DNA of 64,000 nt from NCBI RefSeq assembly GCF_004000865.1, contig NZ_BIMB01000025.1, positions 1 to 64,000 of the forward strand, in the 5' to 3' direction. Below are positions 1 to 8,165 of this stretch, piece after piece. This stretch comes from Paenibacillus elgii NBRC 100335 (GTDB lineage Bacteria > Bacillota > Bacilli > Paenibacillales > NBRC-103111). How positions within the stretch are numbered: position 1 is the first letter of the stretch; every line of letters begins with the position of its first letter. Both the position numbers and the translations under genes were made by a program. The notes under the pieces were generated by a model. That model was given only the letters and a program-made list of their open reading frames with translations, was not told the origin of the DNA and did not search any database.

Positions 1-79
1 CCACGCTTTCGGAGAAAGTTTTGCCTGCGGCAAAACTCAGCCCACGCTTTCGGAGAAAGTTTTGCCTGCGGCAAAACTC
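1..79. repeat. Tandem 41-bp repeat, two copies, each with hairpins
   Basis: Copies at 1-38 and 42-79 are identical over 38 bases with a period of 41. Each copy holds a perfect 9-bp stem (AGTTTTGCC, loop TGC, GGCAAAACT) at 17-25/29-37 and 58-66/70-78, and an overlapping CTTTC-GGA-GAAAG stem at 6-18 and 47-59. The array touches the window edge, so more copies may lie upstream. It ends 15 bases before the ATG at 94, just upstream of the AGGAGG site at 82-87, so it would form part of the leader of the first YheC/YheD gene. No T-run follows either stem, so a simple terminator is unlikely. Confidence 0.85.
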
Positions 80-93
80 TTAGGAGGTTCAAC

Positions 94-1461
94 ATGAGCT
101 TGACAACTTGCACGATTCATGTCACCCAGCGTCAGGAGCGGGTCGTCTACCTCTCCGGCGAATTGGCGCGGGCGCTTAAAGTATCCAAAACACGAAACAT
201 ACATCTGCACCTCGGCGGCAAAAGCGTATATGCAGGATTGAAGCTGCTGAAAAAGAGCGGCAACCATCTGTATTTGCCGTCATTTCTTTACGCGCAGCTT
301 CGCATTCCCCGGACCGGCACCAGCATGATCACGTGCAGCAACGGCAAAGACATCCGCATCGGCCCGCTGATCGGGGTCTTGACCAGCGTTACGGGAGGGA
401 ACAGCGCTCCGTTCGGCAATCGGACGGAATTTATCCGGCAATTTATGCGCGCCGGTTCCGACAAAGCATTCTACTACGGCTTTTCCCCCCAAAGCGTCAA
501 TTGGTCGCAAGCGACCGTCACCGCCATTCTCCCGCGCGGCGAAGGCGGCTGGGTGCGCAAGACGATGCCGCTGCCCGATGTCGTCTACAACCGGCTGCCC
601 AGCAGGAAGGCGGAGCGGCTCGAATCGATGAACGCTTTCAAGCAGCGGTTTATTCGTAGAGGAATTCCGCTGTTCAACTGGACTTTTTTCGACAAATGGG
701 ATGTGTACAATTTGCTGGAAGGCACCGAAGCTTCCCGTTACGTTCCCGAGTCCCGGATCAACCCCACCCCTCCACAAATTAAGGAAATGCTGGAAAAGCA
801 TAAATTCATCTATTTGAAACCGACCGCCGGCAGCCTCGGCATCGGCATTTTCCGCCTGACGTACAATCCGAAACGCGGCTACTATGTCCGTTTCCGGCAA
901 GGAGGGCGCAATGTGCTGCTCCGGTTCAGCCGGTTCGAGGCTCTCATGGCGCTGCTGAACCGGCAGAGCGGAAAACTGAACAACTACGTTGCCCAGCAGG
1001 GGATTCGTCTGATCGAACTCGACAGCTGTCCGATCGATTTCCGCTTTCACATGACCAAGAACAGCAGCAACCAATGGGTCGTTGCCGCCATCGGGGCCAA
1101 GAAAGCGGGCAAAGGCAGCGTCACGACCCATGTGCGCAACGGCGGGCAGCTCATGACGCCCGAACAAGTGCTCCGGCAAATTTTCGGCAACCGGGCGGAT
1201 GCGGTGCTGTCGAATGCCAAAGAAACCGCCATCAAGCTGGCGGAGGACATCGAGCGGAATTACCGGCATACCTTAGGCGAGCTCGGCTTCGATATCGGGA
1301 TCGACCAGAACGAACGCCTCTGGATGTTTGAGGCGAACTCCAAGCCGGGGCGGTCCATTTTCAAGCATCCGGCGCTGAAGGAACAAGGAAGAGCCTCGCT
1401 GCAAAACATCTACGACTACTGCCTCTACTTGAGCCGATTTCGGTCAAGGAGGGATTCCTGA
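94..1461 (+). CDS. YheC/YheD family endospore coat-associated protein, copy 1
   Basis: A 455-residue protein of the YheC/YheD family, which has an ATP-grasp-like fold and is associated with the Bacillus spore coat; the substrate is not known. Visible family blocks are the nucleotide-loop-like IYLKPTAGSLGIGIF near residue 243, a DFRFHM block near 315, and the acidic metal-site blocks GFDIGID near 397 and FEANSKP near 411. The ATG is supported by AGGAGG at 82-87. It is the first of three paralogues on the same strand; the next begins directly at the following base, so the three are probably one operon. The N-terminal 100 residues are more divergent than the ATP-grasp part. Spore localisation is inferred from family knowledge, not from the sequence. 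Confidence 0.88.
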   Translation: MSLTTCTIHVTQRQERVVYLSGELARALKVSKTRNIHLHLGGKSVYAGLKLLKKSGNHLYLPSFLYAQLRIPRTGTSMITCSNGKDIRIGPLIGVLTSVTGGNSAPFGNRTEFIRQFMRAGSDKAFYYGFSPQSVNWSQATVTAILPRGEGGWVRKTMPLPDVVYNRLPSRKAERLESMNAFKQRFIRRGIPLFNWTFFDKWDVYNLLEGTEASRYVPESRINPTPPQIKEMLEKHKFIYLKPTAGSLGIGIFRLTYNPKRGYYVRFRQGGRNVLLRFSRFEALMALLNRQSGKLNNYVAQQGIRLIELDSCPIDFRFHMTKNSSNQWVVAAIGAKKAGKGSVTTHVRNGGQLMTPEQVLRQIFGNRADAVLSNAKETAIKLAEDIERNYRHTLGELGFDIGIDQNERLWMFEANSKPGRSIFKHPALKEQGRASLQNIYDYCLYLSRFRSRRDS

Positions 1462-2655
1462 GTGGTCACCAACGCCAAAGTACCATCCAAGCGTGAAAAA
1501 CCGACGCTGGCCATTCTTACTCACTCGGATGAAACGCGAATTTTTCGCGGGAATCAAGAAAATTTTATCGACCTGATTCGAGCCGGTGCAGAGCGCGGCG
1601 TTCTCGTCTACGTCATGACGACGGCCGATTTCAAGCTGTCCGGAAACAAAGCTGTCGGATACACCTACAACGAGGCCGATAAAACGTGGAAAAGAGGGGT
1701 GTTGCCCGCCCCCCACGTCATATATAACCGCATTCCTTACCGTAAATTCGAGCTGCTCCCCGAGGTGCAGCAGGTGATTCAAACCTGCATGCGGCAGAGA
1801 AGAATCCGCTTCTTCAACCCGTCCTTCTTTAATAAATGGACCTTGTTCGAATGGCTCAATCATACCAAGAAGACAAAGAGCTACATTCCCGCTACGAGAC
1901 GGCTCTCCTCCGGTGAGGAGCTCGATAAGCTGCTTGCCCAATATCCATTTCTGTATCTCAAGCCGATTCGCGGCAAAGCCGGCAAAGGCATCATGAAAGT
2001 AAGCCGCAGCCTTCTCGATACGAAGTCCAAAATATTCGAGCTCAGCATTCAGGAAAAGACAAAAAGCCATATTTCCCGTTACCCGAGCGTCTCCCGTCTG
2101 TGGTCGGAAGTACAGGAGCTGGTCGAAGGCAAGGACTATATCATCCAACAGGGAATTCCCCTCTCCAGCTATAAGCAGCGTCCGTTCGATCTGCGAGTGC
2201 TCGTGCAAAAGAACGGCAAAGGCCAATGGAGCGTCGCGGGGGTCGGCGCCAGATTGGCCGGAAAGCTCAGCATCACGACCCACGTTCCACGGGGCGGCTC
2301 GATTGACGATCCCGCCAAGCTGCTTGCCTATTCCTTCGGCGGGCTCGGCAGCAAGCGCATCATCGCCCGCGCCAAAAAAGCGGCGCTCACCATCGCGAAG
2401 CAGATCGAGAAGTCCAGCGGCCATATGTTAGGCGAAATGTCCATGGACCTCGGCGTCGATCAAGAAGGGCACATTTGGTTTTTCGAGGCAAACTCCAAGC
2501 CGATGAAATTCGACGAGCCGCCGATCCGCAAAAAATCGCTCGAGAATCTGATCCTGTACTCCATCTATTTGGCCAAGCGCAAACCGAAGCGCCCTCTCAA
2601 AAAACCGGAGACCTTCCCCCTTCTGGCTCAAACGAACGCCGAACACGATAATTAA
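1462..2655 (+). CDS. YheC/YheD family endospore coat-associated protein, copy 2
   Basis: A 397-residue paralogue of the preceding gene. It starts at a GTG that abuts the upstream TGA stop, with an AAGGAGGG ribosome site inside the end of copy 1, which indicates translational coupling. Conserved blocks are FLYLKPIRGKAGKGI near residue 162, PFDLRVLVQKNG near 241, MSMDLGVD near 327 and FFEANSKP near 339. The order of blocks is the same as in copies 1 and 3, giving an ATP-grasp-like carboxylate ligase fold. The Lys in the first block and the Asp and Glu of the last blocks are the residues expected to hold nucleotide and metal. The reaction is unknown. Confidence 0.87.
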   Translation: MVTNAKVPSKREKPTLAILTHSDETRIFRGNQENFIDLIRAGAERGVLVYVMTTADFKLSGNKAVGYTYNEADKTWKRGVLPAPHVIYNRIPYRKFELLPEVQQVIQTCMRQRRIRFFNPSFFNKWTLFEWLNHTKKTKSYIPATRRLSSGEELDKLLAQYPFLYLKPIRGKAGKGIMKVSRSLLDTKSKIFELSIQEKTKSHISRYPSVSRLWSEVQELVEGKDYIIQQGIPLSSYKQRPFDLRVLVQKNGKGQWSVAGVGARLAGKLSITTHVPRGGSIDDPAKLLAYSFGGLGSKRIIARAKKAALTIAKQIEKSSGHMLGEMSMDLGVDQEGHIWFFEANSKPMKFDEPPIRKKSLENLILYSIYLAKRKPKRPLKKPETFPLLAQTNAEHDN

Positions 2656-2679
2656 GAAAGATAGGCAGGTGAGCGGCAC

Positions 2680-3849
2680 TTGAGTACCCAACTTGGCGTG
2701 CTGGCTATGTATATGCCTGGACGGAAGCTGGAAGAGCTTTCGTTTTACCGCAAACTGAGCATTTACGGACAAAAACTCGGGGTGGACGTATTTATATTTA
2801 CCCCGGATGATGTAGATGACAACCGATCGCGGATTTATGCGCTTTCCTATAACCAAGCAAAACGCTCATGGACCCGCAAGTGGGTCGGTTTCCCGCCGAT
2901 CGTCTATGACCGGTGCCGGTATCACGGGGCGGACAATTTCCGCAAAATCACGCGCTTCCGGCAAAAATATACCAAGCTCCGCTACCTGAGCCGGCCGCTT
3001 GCCAACAAATGGACCATTCACCGCCTGCTCTCGGAAAATGAAAGCATTGCTCCGCATCTGCCTTCCACAGTTCATTACAGGAACCGGAAGCAGCTGGAAC
3101 AGTTTCTGAAGAAGCACCCGATCGTGTATATGAAACCGAAAAGCGGCACCGGCGGGCGCGGTATTGTCCGCTTGCAGCGGCTGCGGGGGGGCCGTGGCTA
3201 TCTCATGCAGGGGAGGGATGCGGAGCGCCGCATTTTGCCGGCGGTCAAGGTAACTGCCGCACACATTCCGGTGCGGCTTGCCGGCTGGGGGCTACAAAGC
3301 AAATACATCGTGCAGCAGGGTATTCCCCTCGAGCTGAAGGACGGCCGGGTGCACGACTTCCGTATGCTGGTGCAAAAAGACGGCCAAGGAAAATGGCAGG
3401 TAACCGGATGCGCCGGCCGTATCGGACCGCCGTTTTCCGTCACCTCCAATCTGCACGGCGGCGGAACCGCGATCTCGATGGAAACGCTGCTCAAAAACCG
3501 TTTCGGGACAGAAGAGAAAGTAACCAGCATCAAGGAAGCGGCTTATACCCTTGGGCTCCATGTCGCGCAGCATCTCGAAGCCAAGTTCGGCACGTTTTGC
3601 GAAGCCGGCATCGATCTGGCGGTCGATCCGTCGGGGCATGTTTGGCTGCTGGAAGTCAATCCGAAGCCTTCGCGCGACGTATTCCGGCTAACCGGAGATC
3701 TGCAAACCTACCGCAATGCAATTCGCCGGCCCATCGAATTTGCTCTCCATCTGCTCCAAAAGAAAGCGGCGCCCAATACCGATACCCATCTTTTGGACCG
3801 TGTACCGCCATCCCAACAAAGTGAATCTCACCGAGACCGGTCTGTTTGA
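2680..3849 (+). CDS. YheC/YheD family endospore coat-associated protein, copy 3
   Basis: A 389-residue third paralogue. The start is TTG at 2680, preceded by AGGTGA at 2667-2672; a GTG at 2670 meets a stop after three codons, so it cannot be the start. Motif blocks are IVYMKPKSGTGGRGIV near residue 147, VHDFRMLVQKDG near 223, EAGIDLAVD near 307 and LLEVNPKPSRD near 322. The 24-base gap to copy 2 and the single terminator at the end suggest one three-gene transcript. The last Glu block reads EVNPKP instead of EANSKP, a small difference that may mark a distinct subfamily. Function is inferred from the family only. Confidence 0.87.
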   Translation: MSTQLGVLAMYMPGRKLEELSFYRKLSIYGQKLGVDVFIFTPDDVDDNRSRIYALSYNQAKRSWTRKWVGFPPIVYDRCRYHGADNFRKITRFRQKYTKLRYLSRPLANKWTIHRLLSENESIAPHLPSTVHYRNRKQLEQFLKKHPIVYMKPKSGTGGRGIVRLQRLRGGRGYLMQGRDAERRILPAVKVTAAHIPVRLAGWGLQSKYIVQQGIPLELKDGRVHDFRMLVQKDGQGKWQVTGCAGRIGPPFSVTSNLHGGGTAISMETLLKNRFGTEEKVTSIKEAAYTLGLHVAQHLEAKFGTFCEAGIDLAVDPSGHVWLLEVNPKPSRDVFRLTGDLQTYRNAIRRPIEFALHLLQKKAAPNTDTHLLDRVPPSQQSESHRDRSV

Positions 3850-3870
3850 AGCAGCGGTCTTTTCTTTTTT
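3834..3870 (+). terminator. Rho-independent terminator of the YheC/YheD operon
   Basis: A stem AGACCG/CGGTCT (3834-3839 and 3855-3860), with a CTG/CAG extension, is followed by TTTCTTTTTT at 3861-3870. It overlaps the stop codon of the third paralogue at 3847-3849. Confidence 0.75.
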
Positions 3871-3881
3871 GTCCATAAAAA

Positions 3882-3904
3882 AACACCGATGCGTCATCGA
3901 TGTT
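3882..3904 (-). terminator. Terminator of the HAD phosphatase gene
   Basis: On the minus strand, AACATCGATG and CATCGGTGTT pair around a 3-base loop with one mismatch, followed by a run of T residues (A-run at 3876-3883 on the plus strand). It lies 44 bases after the stop of the HAD gene. Confidence 0.75.
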
Positions 3905-3947
3905 TTTGTGCCTGTCATAGCCATCAGATCAAAAGCTTTCTGTTCTT

Positions 3948-4628
3948 TTATGCGTCGAGCAATGCCGGAAGGTCACGAAAATCCGCGATGCGGACGTCGG
4001 CTTGATCCAGCTCTCCCTCTTTGCGGAAGCCTGCATAATCGCAGCCGACCACGAACAGTCCGTTCGCATGTCCCGCCTCGACGTCCGAGGAACGGTCGCC
4101 GACCATCCAAGCGTTTTCGATGCCGTGCTTGTCCAGCAGCTGCCGCACGAGATCCACCTTGGAGCGTGTCGCATATTCCCCTGCGCTGTACAAGCCTCCG
4201 GCTTCAAAAAACGGCTCCAGCCCTTGGTGACGGATAACTCCTTTGACATAAGCCTCCAGACCGTTGCTGGCAATGAACAGCCGCACGCCTCTCCGGCGCA
4301 GCTCCCGCAGCGTCTCGGCAACGCCGTCATACAGCTTGCCTTCGCCGCGCGCCATCCCCTCCACTTGCAGTTGAAGCAACAGCTCGTCCGCACGTCGGTG
4401 AACTTTCACATCGGCATCCGGTATCACCAGCTGCCATATATGCTCCAGCAGCATGCCAAGCCCGCTCAACATATATTTCTCATCCGGCGTTTCCCCTTGA
4501 AACAGCCCTTCCGCACGCAGCTGTTCGAATGTAGCATGGTAAGCCGGCAGCAGCAGCGTTTCCGTCTGAAACAGCGTCCCGTCCAAATCGAAGATCATCG
4601 CTTCCGGTGTTGTCTTGTTGATCGGCAT
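3948..4628 (-). CDS. HAD family hydrolase, phosphoglycolate phosphatase-like
   Basis: A 226-residue cytosolic phosphatase of the haloacid dehalogenase superfamily. Motif I is DLDGT (residues 14-18, nucleophile Asp14), motif II the SN in LFIASNG near residue 119, motif III the Lys in TRSKVDLV near 154, and motif IV GDRSSD near 173. A helical cap region between motifs I and II (about residues 25-95) fits the Gph/PpaX-like subclass. The ribosome site AGGAGGAG stands 8-10 bases before the ATG. It has its own terminator and no obvious operon partner. The exact substrate cannot be told; PpaX-type pyrophosphatase or phosphoglycolate phosphatase are both possible. Confidence 0.88.
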   Translation of the reverse strand: MPINKTTPEAMIFDLDGTLFQTETLLLPAYHATFEQLRAEGLFQGETPDEKYMLSGLGMLLEHIWQLVIPDADVKVHRRADELLLQLQVEGMARGEGKLYDGVAETLRELRRRGVRLFIASNGLEAYVKGVIRHQGLEPFFEAGGLYSAGEYATRSKVDLVRQLLDKHGIENAWMVGDRSSDVEAGHANGLFVVGCDYAGFRKEGELDQADVRIADFRDLPALLDA

Positions 4629-4765
4629 TCCCTTTCTCCTCCTGACATCCGCATAAACATATCACGTCTTATAGAACCATGATTGTCACAGATTGTCAAA
4701 CGATGTCCTCACAGTACAAAGTGAATGTTAGTTCTGTAGCCTTTTGGAAATGCCGCGCACCGCCA

Positions 4766-4815
4766 AAAATAAACAATGGCGTACGGAATGATTTTGCCTG
4801 CTCGCTCCGTACGCC
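4766..4815 (-). terminator. Terminator of the cotJ operon
   Basis: A perfect 10-bp stem, GGCGTACGGA/TCCGTACGCC, at 4778-4787 and 4806-4815, is followed on the minus strand by ATTGTTTATTTTT. It sits eight bases past the cotJC stop. Confidence 0.88.
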
Positions 4816-4822
4816 TTCTCCT

Positions 4823-5392
4823 TTAAAACACCTTTTTTGCCCCCTGCTCCGACTTCAAAATCTCCACCGCCTCGCGGAAACGGAGCGAATGAATGACTTC
4901 GCGCTCGCGCAAAAATTTCAGGCTGTCCTGCAAATCCGTATCGTCCGTCATGTTGATCAGCCACTGGTAGGTGGCGCGCGCTTTTTCCTCCGCAGCGATA
5001 TCTTCGTACAGATCGGCGATCGGATCGCCTTTGGCCTGAATATAGGTCGCCGTCCACGGCACGCCCGCCGCGTTGTTGTAATGCAGCGCTTTGTCGTGAT
5101 TCACGTAATGCTGATCTAGTCCCGCGGCCTTCAACTGTTCCGTCGTGGCGTCTTTGGTCAGCTTGTAAACCATCGTGGCGATCATTTCCAGATGAGCGAG
5201 TTCCTCCGTCCCGATGTCTGTCAGGAGCCCGATCACTTTATCCGGTATCGTGTACCGCTGATTCAAATACCGCAGCGCCGCCGCCAGCTCGCCGTCCGCA
5301 CCGCCGTACTGCTCGATCAGCAGCTTTGCCATGTGCGGGTCGCACTTGCTGACCCTGACCGGATACTGCAGCTTTTTCTCATAGATCCACAT
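4823..5392 (-). CDS. cotJC: Spore coat protein CotJC, manganese catalase family
   Basis: A 189-residue protein matching CotJC, a ferritin-like protein of the manganese catalase family and part of the inner spore coat of Bacillus. The start MWIYEKKLQYPV and the blocks LLTDIGTEELAHLEMIA (about residues 56-72) and DIAAEEKARATYQWLI (about 131-146) are typical; the Glu and His residues in these helices are the expected di-metal ligands. It is the last gene of cotJA-cotJB-cotJC and is closed by a strong terminator. Expression in the mother cell under sigma-E is known in B. subtilis; I could not identify a clear sigma-E promoter here. Confidence 0.95.
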   Translation of the reverse strand: MWIYEKKLQYPVRVSKCDPHMAKLLIEQYGGADGELAAALRYLNQRYTIPDKVIGLLTDIGTEELAHLEMIATMVYKLTKDATTEQLKAAGLDQHYVNHDKALHYNNAAGVPWTATYIQAKGDPIADLYEDIAAEEKARATYQWLINMTDDTDLQDSLKFLREREVIHSLRFREAVEILKSEQGAKKVF

Positions 5393-5425
5393 CGCTCAAG
5401 TCTCCTCTCCTGGTTCGGCTTTGAA

Positions 5426-5689
5426 TCAGACCTGCCACGGCCATGGCGGCTCCACCCATTGCCATGGATATCCCGAATAGCTGCGACCAAACTGCAGAAG
5501 CGGACCGAATTCGGACTCGTACCGTTGAGCCAGATGCTGGCGCTGCTGCACACATTGGTTAAACTGCTCCAACGCCTGGGCGTCCTCGGGGTGCGTATCC
5601 AAATAAAGTGTGAGCTCTACCAGCACGAAATCGATCGCTTGCAGCTCCTCCAGCAGCGTGTAGAAATGAGGGGGCAGCGGTTGTGTCAT
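5426..5689 (-). CDS. cotJB: Spore coat protein CotJB
   Basis: An 87-residue protein recognisable as CotJB by ELQAIDFVLVELTLYLDTHP (about residues 15-34), YESEFGPLL and the C-terminal WQWVEPPWPWQV. The reading frame is open nine codons further upstream, but the ATG at 5689 has a near-perfect ribosome site, AGGAGGTGA, eight bases ahead, and gives the usual family length. It lies 20 bases after cotJA and 33 bases before cotJC. In B. subtilis CotJB is needed for assembly of CotJA and CotJC in the coat. Confidence 0.93.
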   Translation of the reverse strand: MTQPLPPHFYTLLEELQAIDFVLVELTLYLDTHPEDAQALEQFNQCVQQRQHLAQRYESEFGPLLQFGRSYSGYPWQWVEPPWPWQV

Positions 5690-5709
5690 GCCGTTCACCT
5701 CCTGTTCTT

Positions 5710-5913
5710 TCAGCAATGTTTGGATTCGTATGGGCTATACAGCACAGGCCAGAGCGTACCGCACCGGAGCGCCTGAAGCGGGGGATATTGAGGAAGCCCT
5801 GGGGGTTGAAACTGAATATACAGATTTGGCGGAATAACATAGGTCTTGACCGTAATCGGCGGACAAGGGTCGAAGGGGCTGACATACGGATACCATTCTT
5901 TCTCAAGATCCAT
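5710..5913 (-). CDS. cotJA: Spore coat associated protein CotJA
   Basis: A 67-residue Pro-rich coat protein. The family signature is plain: YPYVSPFDPCPPITVKTY, then PPNLYIQFQPPGLPQY, then GTLWPVLYSPY. The start ATG at 5913 is preceded by AAAGGAGG; an in-frame ATG 19 codons upstream has no ribosome site and would give an atypical N-terminus. First gene of cotJABC. The C-terminus (ESKHC) ends in Cys. Confidence 0.93.
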   Translation of the reverse strand: MDLEKEWYPYVSPFDPCPPITVKTYVIPPNLYIQFQPPGLPQYPPLQALRCGTLWPVLYSPYESKHC

Positions 5914-6070
5914 GGTCGGAAATGCCTCCTTTAGCAATCTACCAATATTTATACATTCCCGCTCGTCCATTATGCGTATGAAATGACAACAACTTCATCT
6001 GCCCCCTGCAGAAGGAAAAAAGGAGTTGAAGTGCATTGTCAAAGAAAGCGCTCCCAAAATAACCGTCTCC

Positions 6071-6155
6071 AAAAAAAACCGTCCGCAGTCCTTGCTCCAG
6101 ACAGGCGCGCATAATGCGCTCCCTGCCTTGGAACGAATGACCGTGACGGTTTTTT
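6071..6155 (-). terminator. Large stem-loop terminator of the YitT gene
   Basis: On the minus strand AAAAAACCGTC pairs with GACGGTTTTTT across about 60 bases, with an inner stem GCAGG...GCGCAT-TATGCGC...CCTG. The distal arm is a run of eight T residues (plus-strand A-run 6071-6078). It begins three bases past the YitT stop. The span is long for a terminator, so the exact pairing is uncertain. Confidence 0.55.
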
Positions 6156-6157
6156 CG

Positions 6158-7042
6158 TTAGTGAATATCTTTTTTCTTAAAGCGTCCGCCCTTCACGTCG
6201 TGGATATTGCCAACTGCAAGAAATGCGGATTGATCGAGCTCCTCGACGATCGACTTCAGCTTCGCTTCCTCCAGCCGGTTGATGACACAGAAGATGACCA
6301 GCTTGTTACCGCCGGTAAATCCGCCTTCCCCTTGCAAATACGTAACGCCGCGGCCCAAACGGTTCATAATGGCGTCCCCGAGCTCGCGGCTGTTTTCGCT
6401 GATAATCCAGACGGATTTGGATTCGTCGAAGCCTTCGATCGTAATATCGATGAGCTTGAAGGCTATGTAATAGGCGATAAGCGAATACATCGCATGATCC
6501 CATCCGAACACAAAGCCAGCGCTGCTCAGGATGAACAGGTTAAAAAACATGACCACTTCGCCGACCGAGAACGGCGTTTTCTTGCTGAAAAGAATCGCCA
6601 TAATTTCCGTGCCGTCGAGCGAGCCGCCCGAACGGATAACCATACCGACGCCGATGCCGAGAATAATCCCCCCGAACACGGCCGCAAGCAGCGGATCGGT
6701 CGTCAGCGGAGGCACCGGATGAAGCAGCCATGTGCCGACGGACATCAGGGAAACTGCAAATAAGGTAGATAACGCGAACGTTTTACCGATTTGCTTATAC
6801 CCGATAAACAGGAACGGAAGATTGAATAATAAGAGAAATACGCCGATTGGAATACCCGACAAATGCGAGGTAATAATCGAGATGCCCACGATTCCCCCGT
6901 CAATGATGTTGTTGGGCACCAAAAAGTTTTCCAGTCCGACCGAGACGAGCGCCGCCCCCAACAAAATAATGACGGCGCGTTTCACCAGTTTGGGCAACGA
7001 TAATTTGGAATGCTGCTTGGCTTTTTCTAGACCTGCCTGCAT
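6158..7042 (-). CDS. YitT family membrane protein with DUF2179 domain
   Basis: A 294-residue membrane protein of the YitT/YpjC/YqfU/YvjA family. The N-terminal 200 residues hold about six hydrophobic segments (for example 23-42, 70-84, 90-110, 120-138, 160-180) and the conserved block GLENFLVPNNIIDGGIVGIS. The C-terminal 80 residues form the soluble DUF2179 domain, with GRGVTYLQGEGGFTGG near residue 230, a block also found in PII-like folds. The ribosome site AGGGGGAG precedes the ATG. Family members are of unknown transport function. The gene is monocistronic or follows ytvI at a distance of 58 bases. Confidence 0.9.
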   Translation of the reverse strand: MQAGLEKAKQHSKLSLPKLVKRAVIILLGAALVSVGLENFLVPNNIIDGGIVGISIITSHLSGIPIGVFLLLFNLPFLFIGYKQIGKTFALSTLFAVSLMSVGTWLLHPVPPLTTDPLLAAVFGGIILGIGVGMVIRSGGSLDGTEIMAILFSKKTPFSVGEVVMFFNLFILSSAGFVFGWDHAMYSLIAYYIAFKLIDITIEGFDESKSVWIISENSRELGDAIMNRLGRGVTYLQGEGGFTGGNKLVIFCVINRLEEAKLKSIVEELDQSAFLAVGNIHDVKGGRFKKKDIH

Positions 7043-7100
7043 TGCTTCTCCCCCTTAGATTGCCGTAAGACCGTATGAACGACAAGATTTTTTGTTATAG

Positions 7101-8150
7101 TTACTGTTCCAATTTGATGTTGATTTTAAGCAAACCGACCCGGCGAAGCGCCTGATAAACGATAATTAGCACCGGCCCCAGAATAAGGCCGATCACTCCG
7201 GCAAGCTGAAAGCCCACATACATGCTGACCAACGCCGCTAAAGCATTGATCCCGACAGCGTCGCCGATAATTTTCGGTTCGATCAGACGGCGGAACACCA
7301 TGATGACGAGCAGCAGGACGATCAGTCCGATTCCGAGCCGCATGTCCCCAGCGAGCATGCTGTACCCTGCCCACGGAATAAGTACGGCGCTTGTGCCAAA
7401 CACCGGCAAAATATCTACCAGCACGATCAGCAGGGCGACGGCAAGCGGATAATCGACTTTCAGAATGAGCAAACCGACCAGCGTCACCACATACGTTAGC
7501 AGACTGATCAGTACCTGCGCGAACAGGAAGCCCAGAATAGCACGGCGCAGATCGCTCAGCACCGCGGCCACCTTGGGCCTTGACTGCTTCTCGAACAGGT
7601 TCAAAAACGATTGATGCAGCTGCGGCAAGCTGAACGAAATCAGGTAAAGGCCGATCACGAATACGAAAAAAAACACGAACCCATTCGGAATTGTTTTGGC
7701 TACGTCGAGAAAATAGCCGGAAATGGCAGCCACGATGCTTTTTAAATTGTCCGTAAGCATTCCGGCTCCCGTTTCCACGTAGCGCTGCACCTGCTCCGCA
7801 ACGTCGTACGGCAGCAGCTTATAGAACAATTTATTTCTTGCCGACGAATCCTCAATTAACAGCTTGGCGTCGCTCAAATAGACGGAAGCGTTCTTCCAGA
7901 ATTGAATGAGCTCCGTGACGATTTTGAAGCCGATCAGATAGACGAAGCCGAGCAGCGAGCCGGTAAAAAGAGTACAGACAACGGCGGAAACCGTCACGCG
8001 TCCGCCGCGGAACATGCGTGTCAGCAGCAGAACGATCGGTTCGAGCAAGAGGGCAATCAACATGGCGAGCAAAAACGGGAAGCCGATGGTGAACATTCCG
8101 TACAAAAGCACGGTGCCGAGCACGCAAAATACGATCGTTCTAAGCGACAT
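7101..8150 (-). CDS. ytvI: Sporulation integral membrane protein YtvI, AI-2E transporter family
   Basis: A 349-residue multi-spanning protein of the AI-2E/PerM permease superfamily. The N-terminal hairpin of two membrane segments (about 5-50), a soluble stretch (about 80-150), and a C-terminal bundle with LIVLVDILPVFGTSAVLIPW (about 248-267) and a GLILGPVLIIVYQ ending are the standard layout. YtvI is the sporulation branch of this family; that assignment is from overall resemblance and the sporulation-rich context, and other AI-2E members cannot be fully excluded. AAGGGGG lies ahead of the ATG. It is 15 bases downstream of the CorC-like gene, so the two are probably cotranscribed. Confidence 0.8.
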   Translation of the reverse strand: MSLRTIVFCVLGTVLLYGMFTIGFPFLLAMLIALLLEPIVLLLTRMFRGGRVTVSAVVCTLFTGSLLGFVYLIGFKIVTELIQFWKNASVYLSDAKLLIEDSSARNKLFYKLLPYDVAEQVQRYVETGAGMLTDNLKSIVAAISGYFLDVAKTIPNGFVFFFVFVIGLYLISFSLPQLHQSFLNLFEKQSRPKVAAVLSDLRRAILGFLFAQVLISLLTYVVTLVGLLILKVDYPLAVALLIVLVDILPVFGTSAVLIPWAGYSMLAGDMRLGIGLIVLLLVIMVFRRLIEPKIIGDAVGINALAALVSMYVGFQLAGVIGLILGPVLIIVYQALRRVGLLKINIKLEQ

Positions 8151-8165
8151 CGAACGGGTACCCCC

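Noticed and set aside
280-1269. Long minus-strand open frame (329 codons) opposite the first YheC/YheD gene
   Set aside because: It is a mirror of a GC-rich coding gene, with no ribosome site and no family resemblance. The plus-strand gene has clear motifs.
5914-6010. Sigma-E promoter for cotJABC
   Set aside because: CATACGCAT-like and GTATAAATA-like strings are present on the minus strand, but no pair has both a fitting sequence and spacing, so I do not report it.
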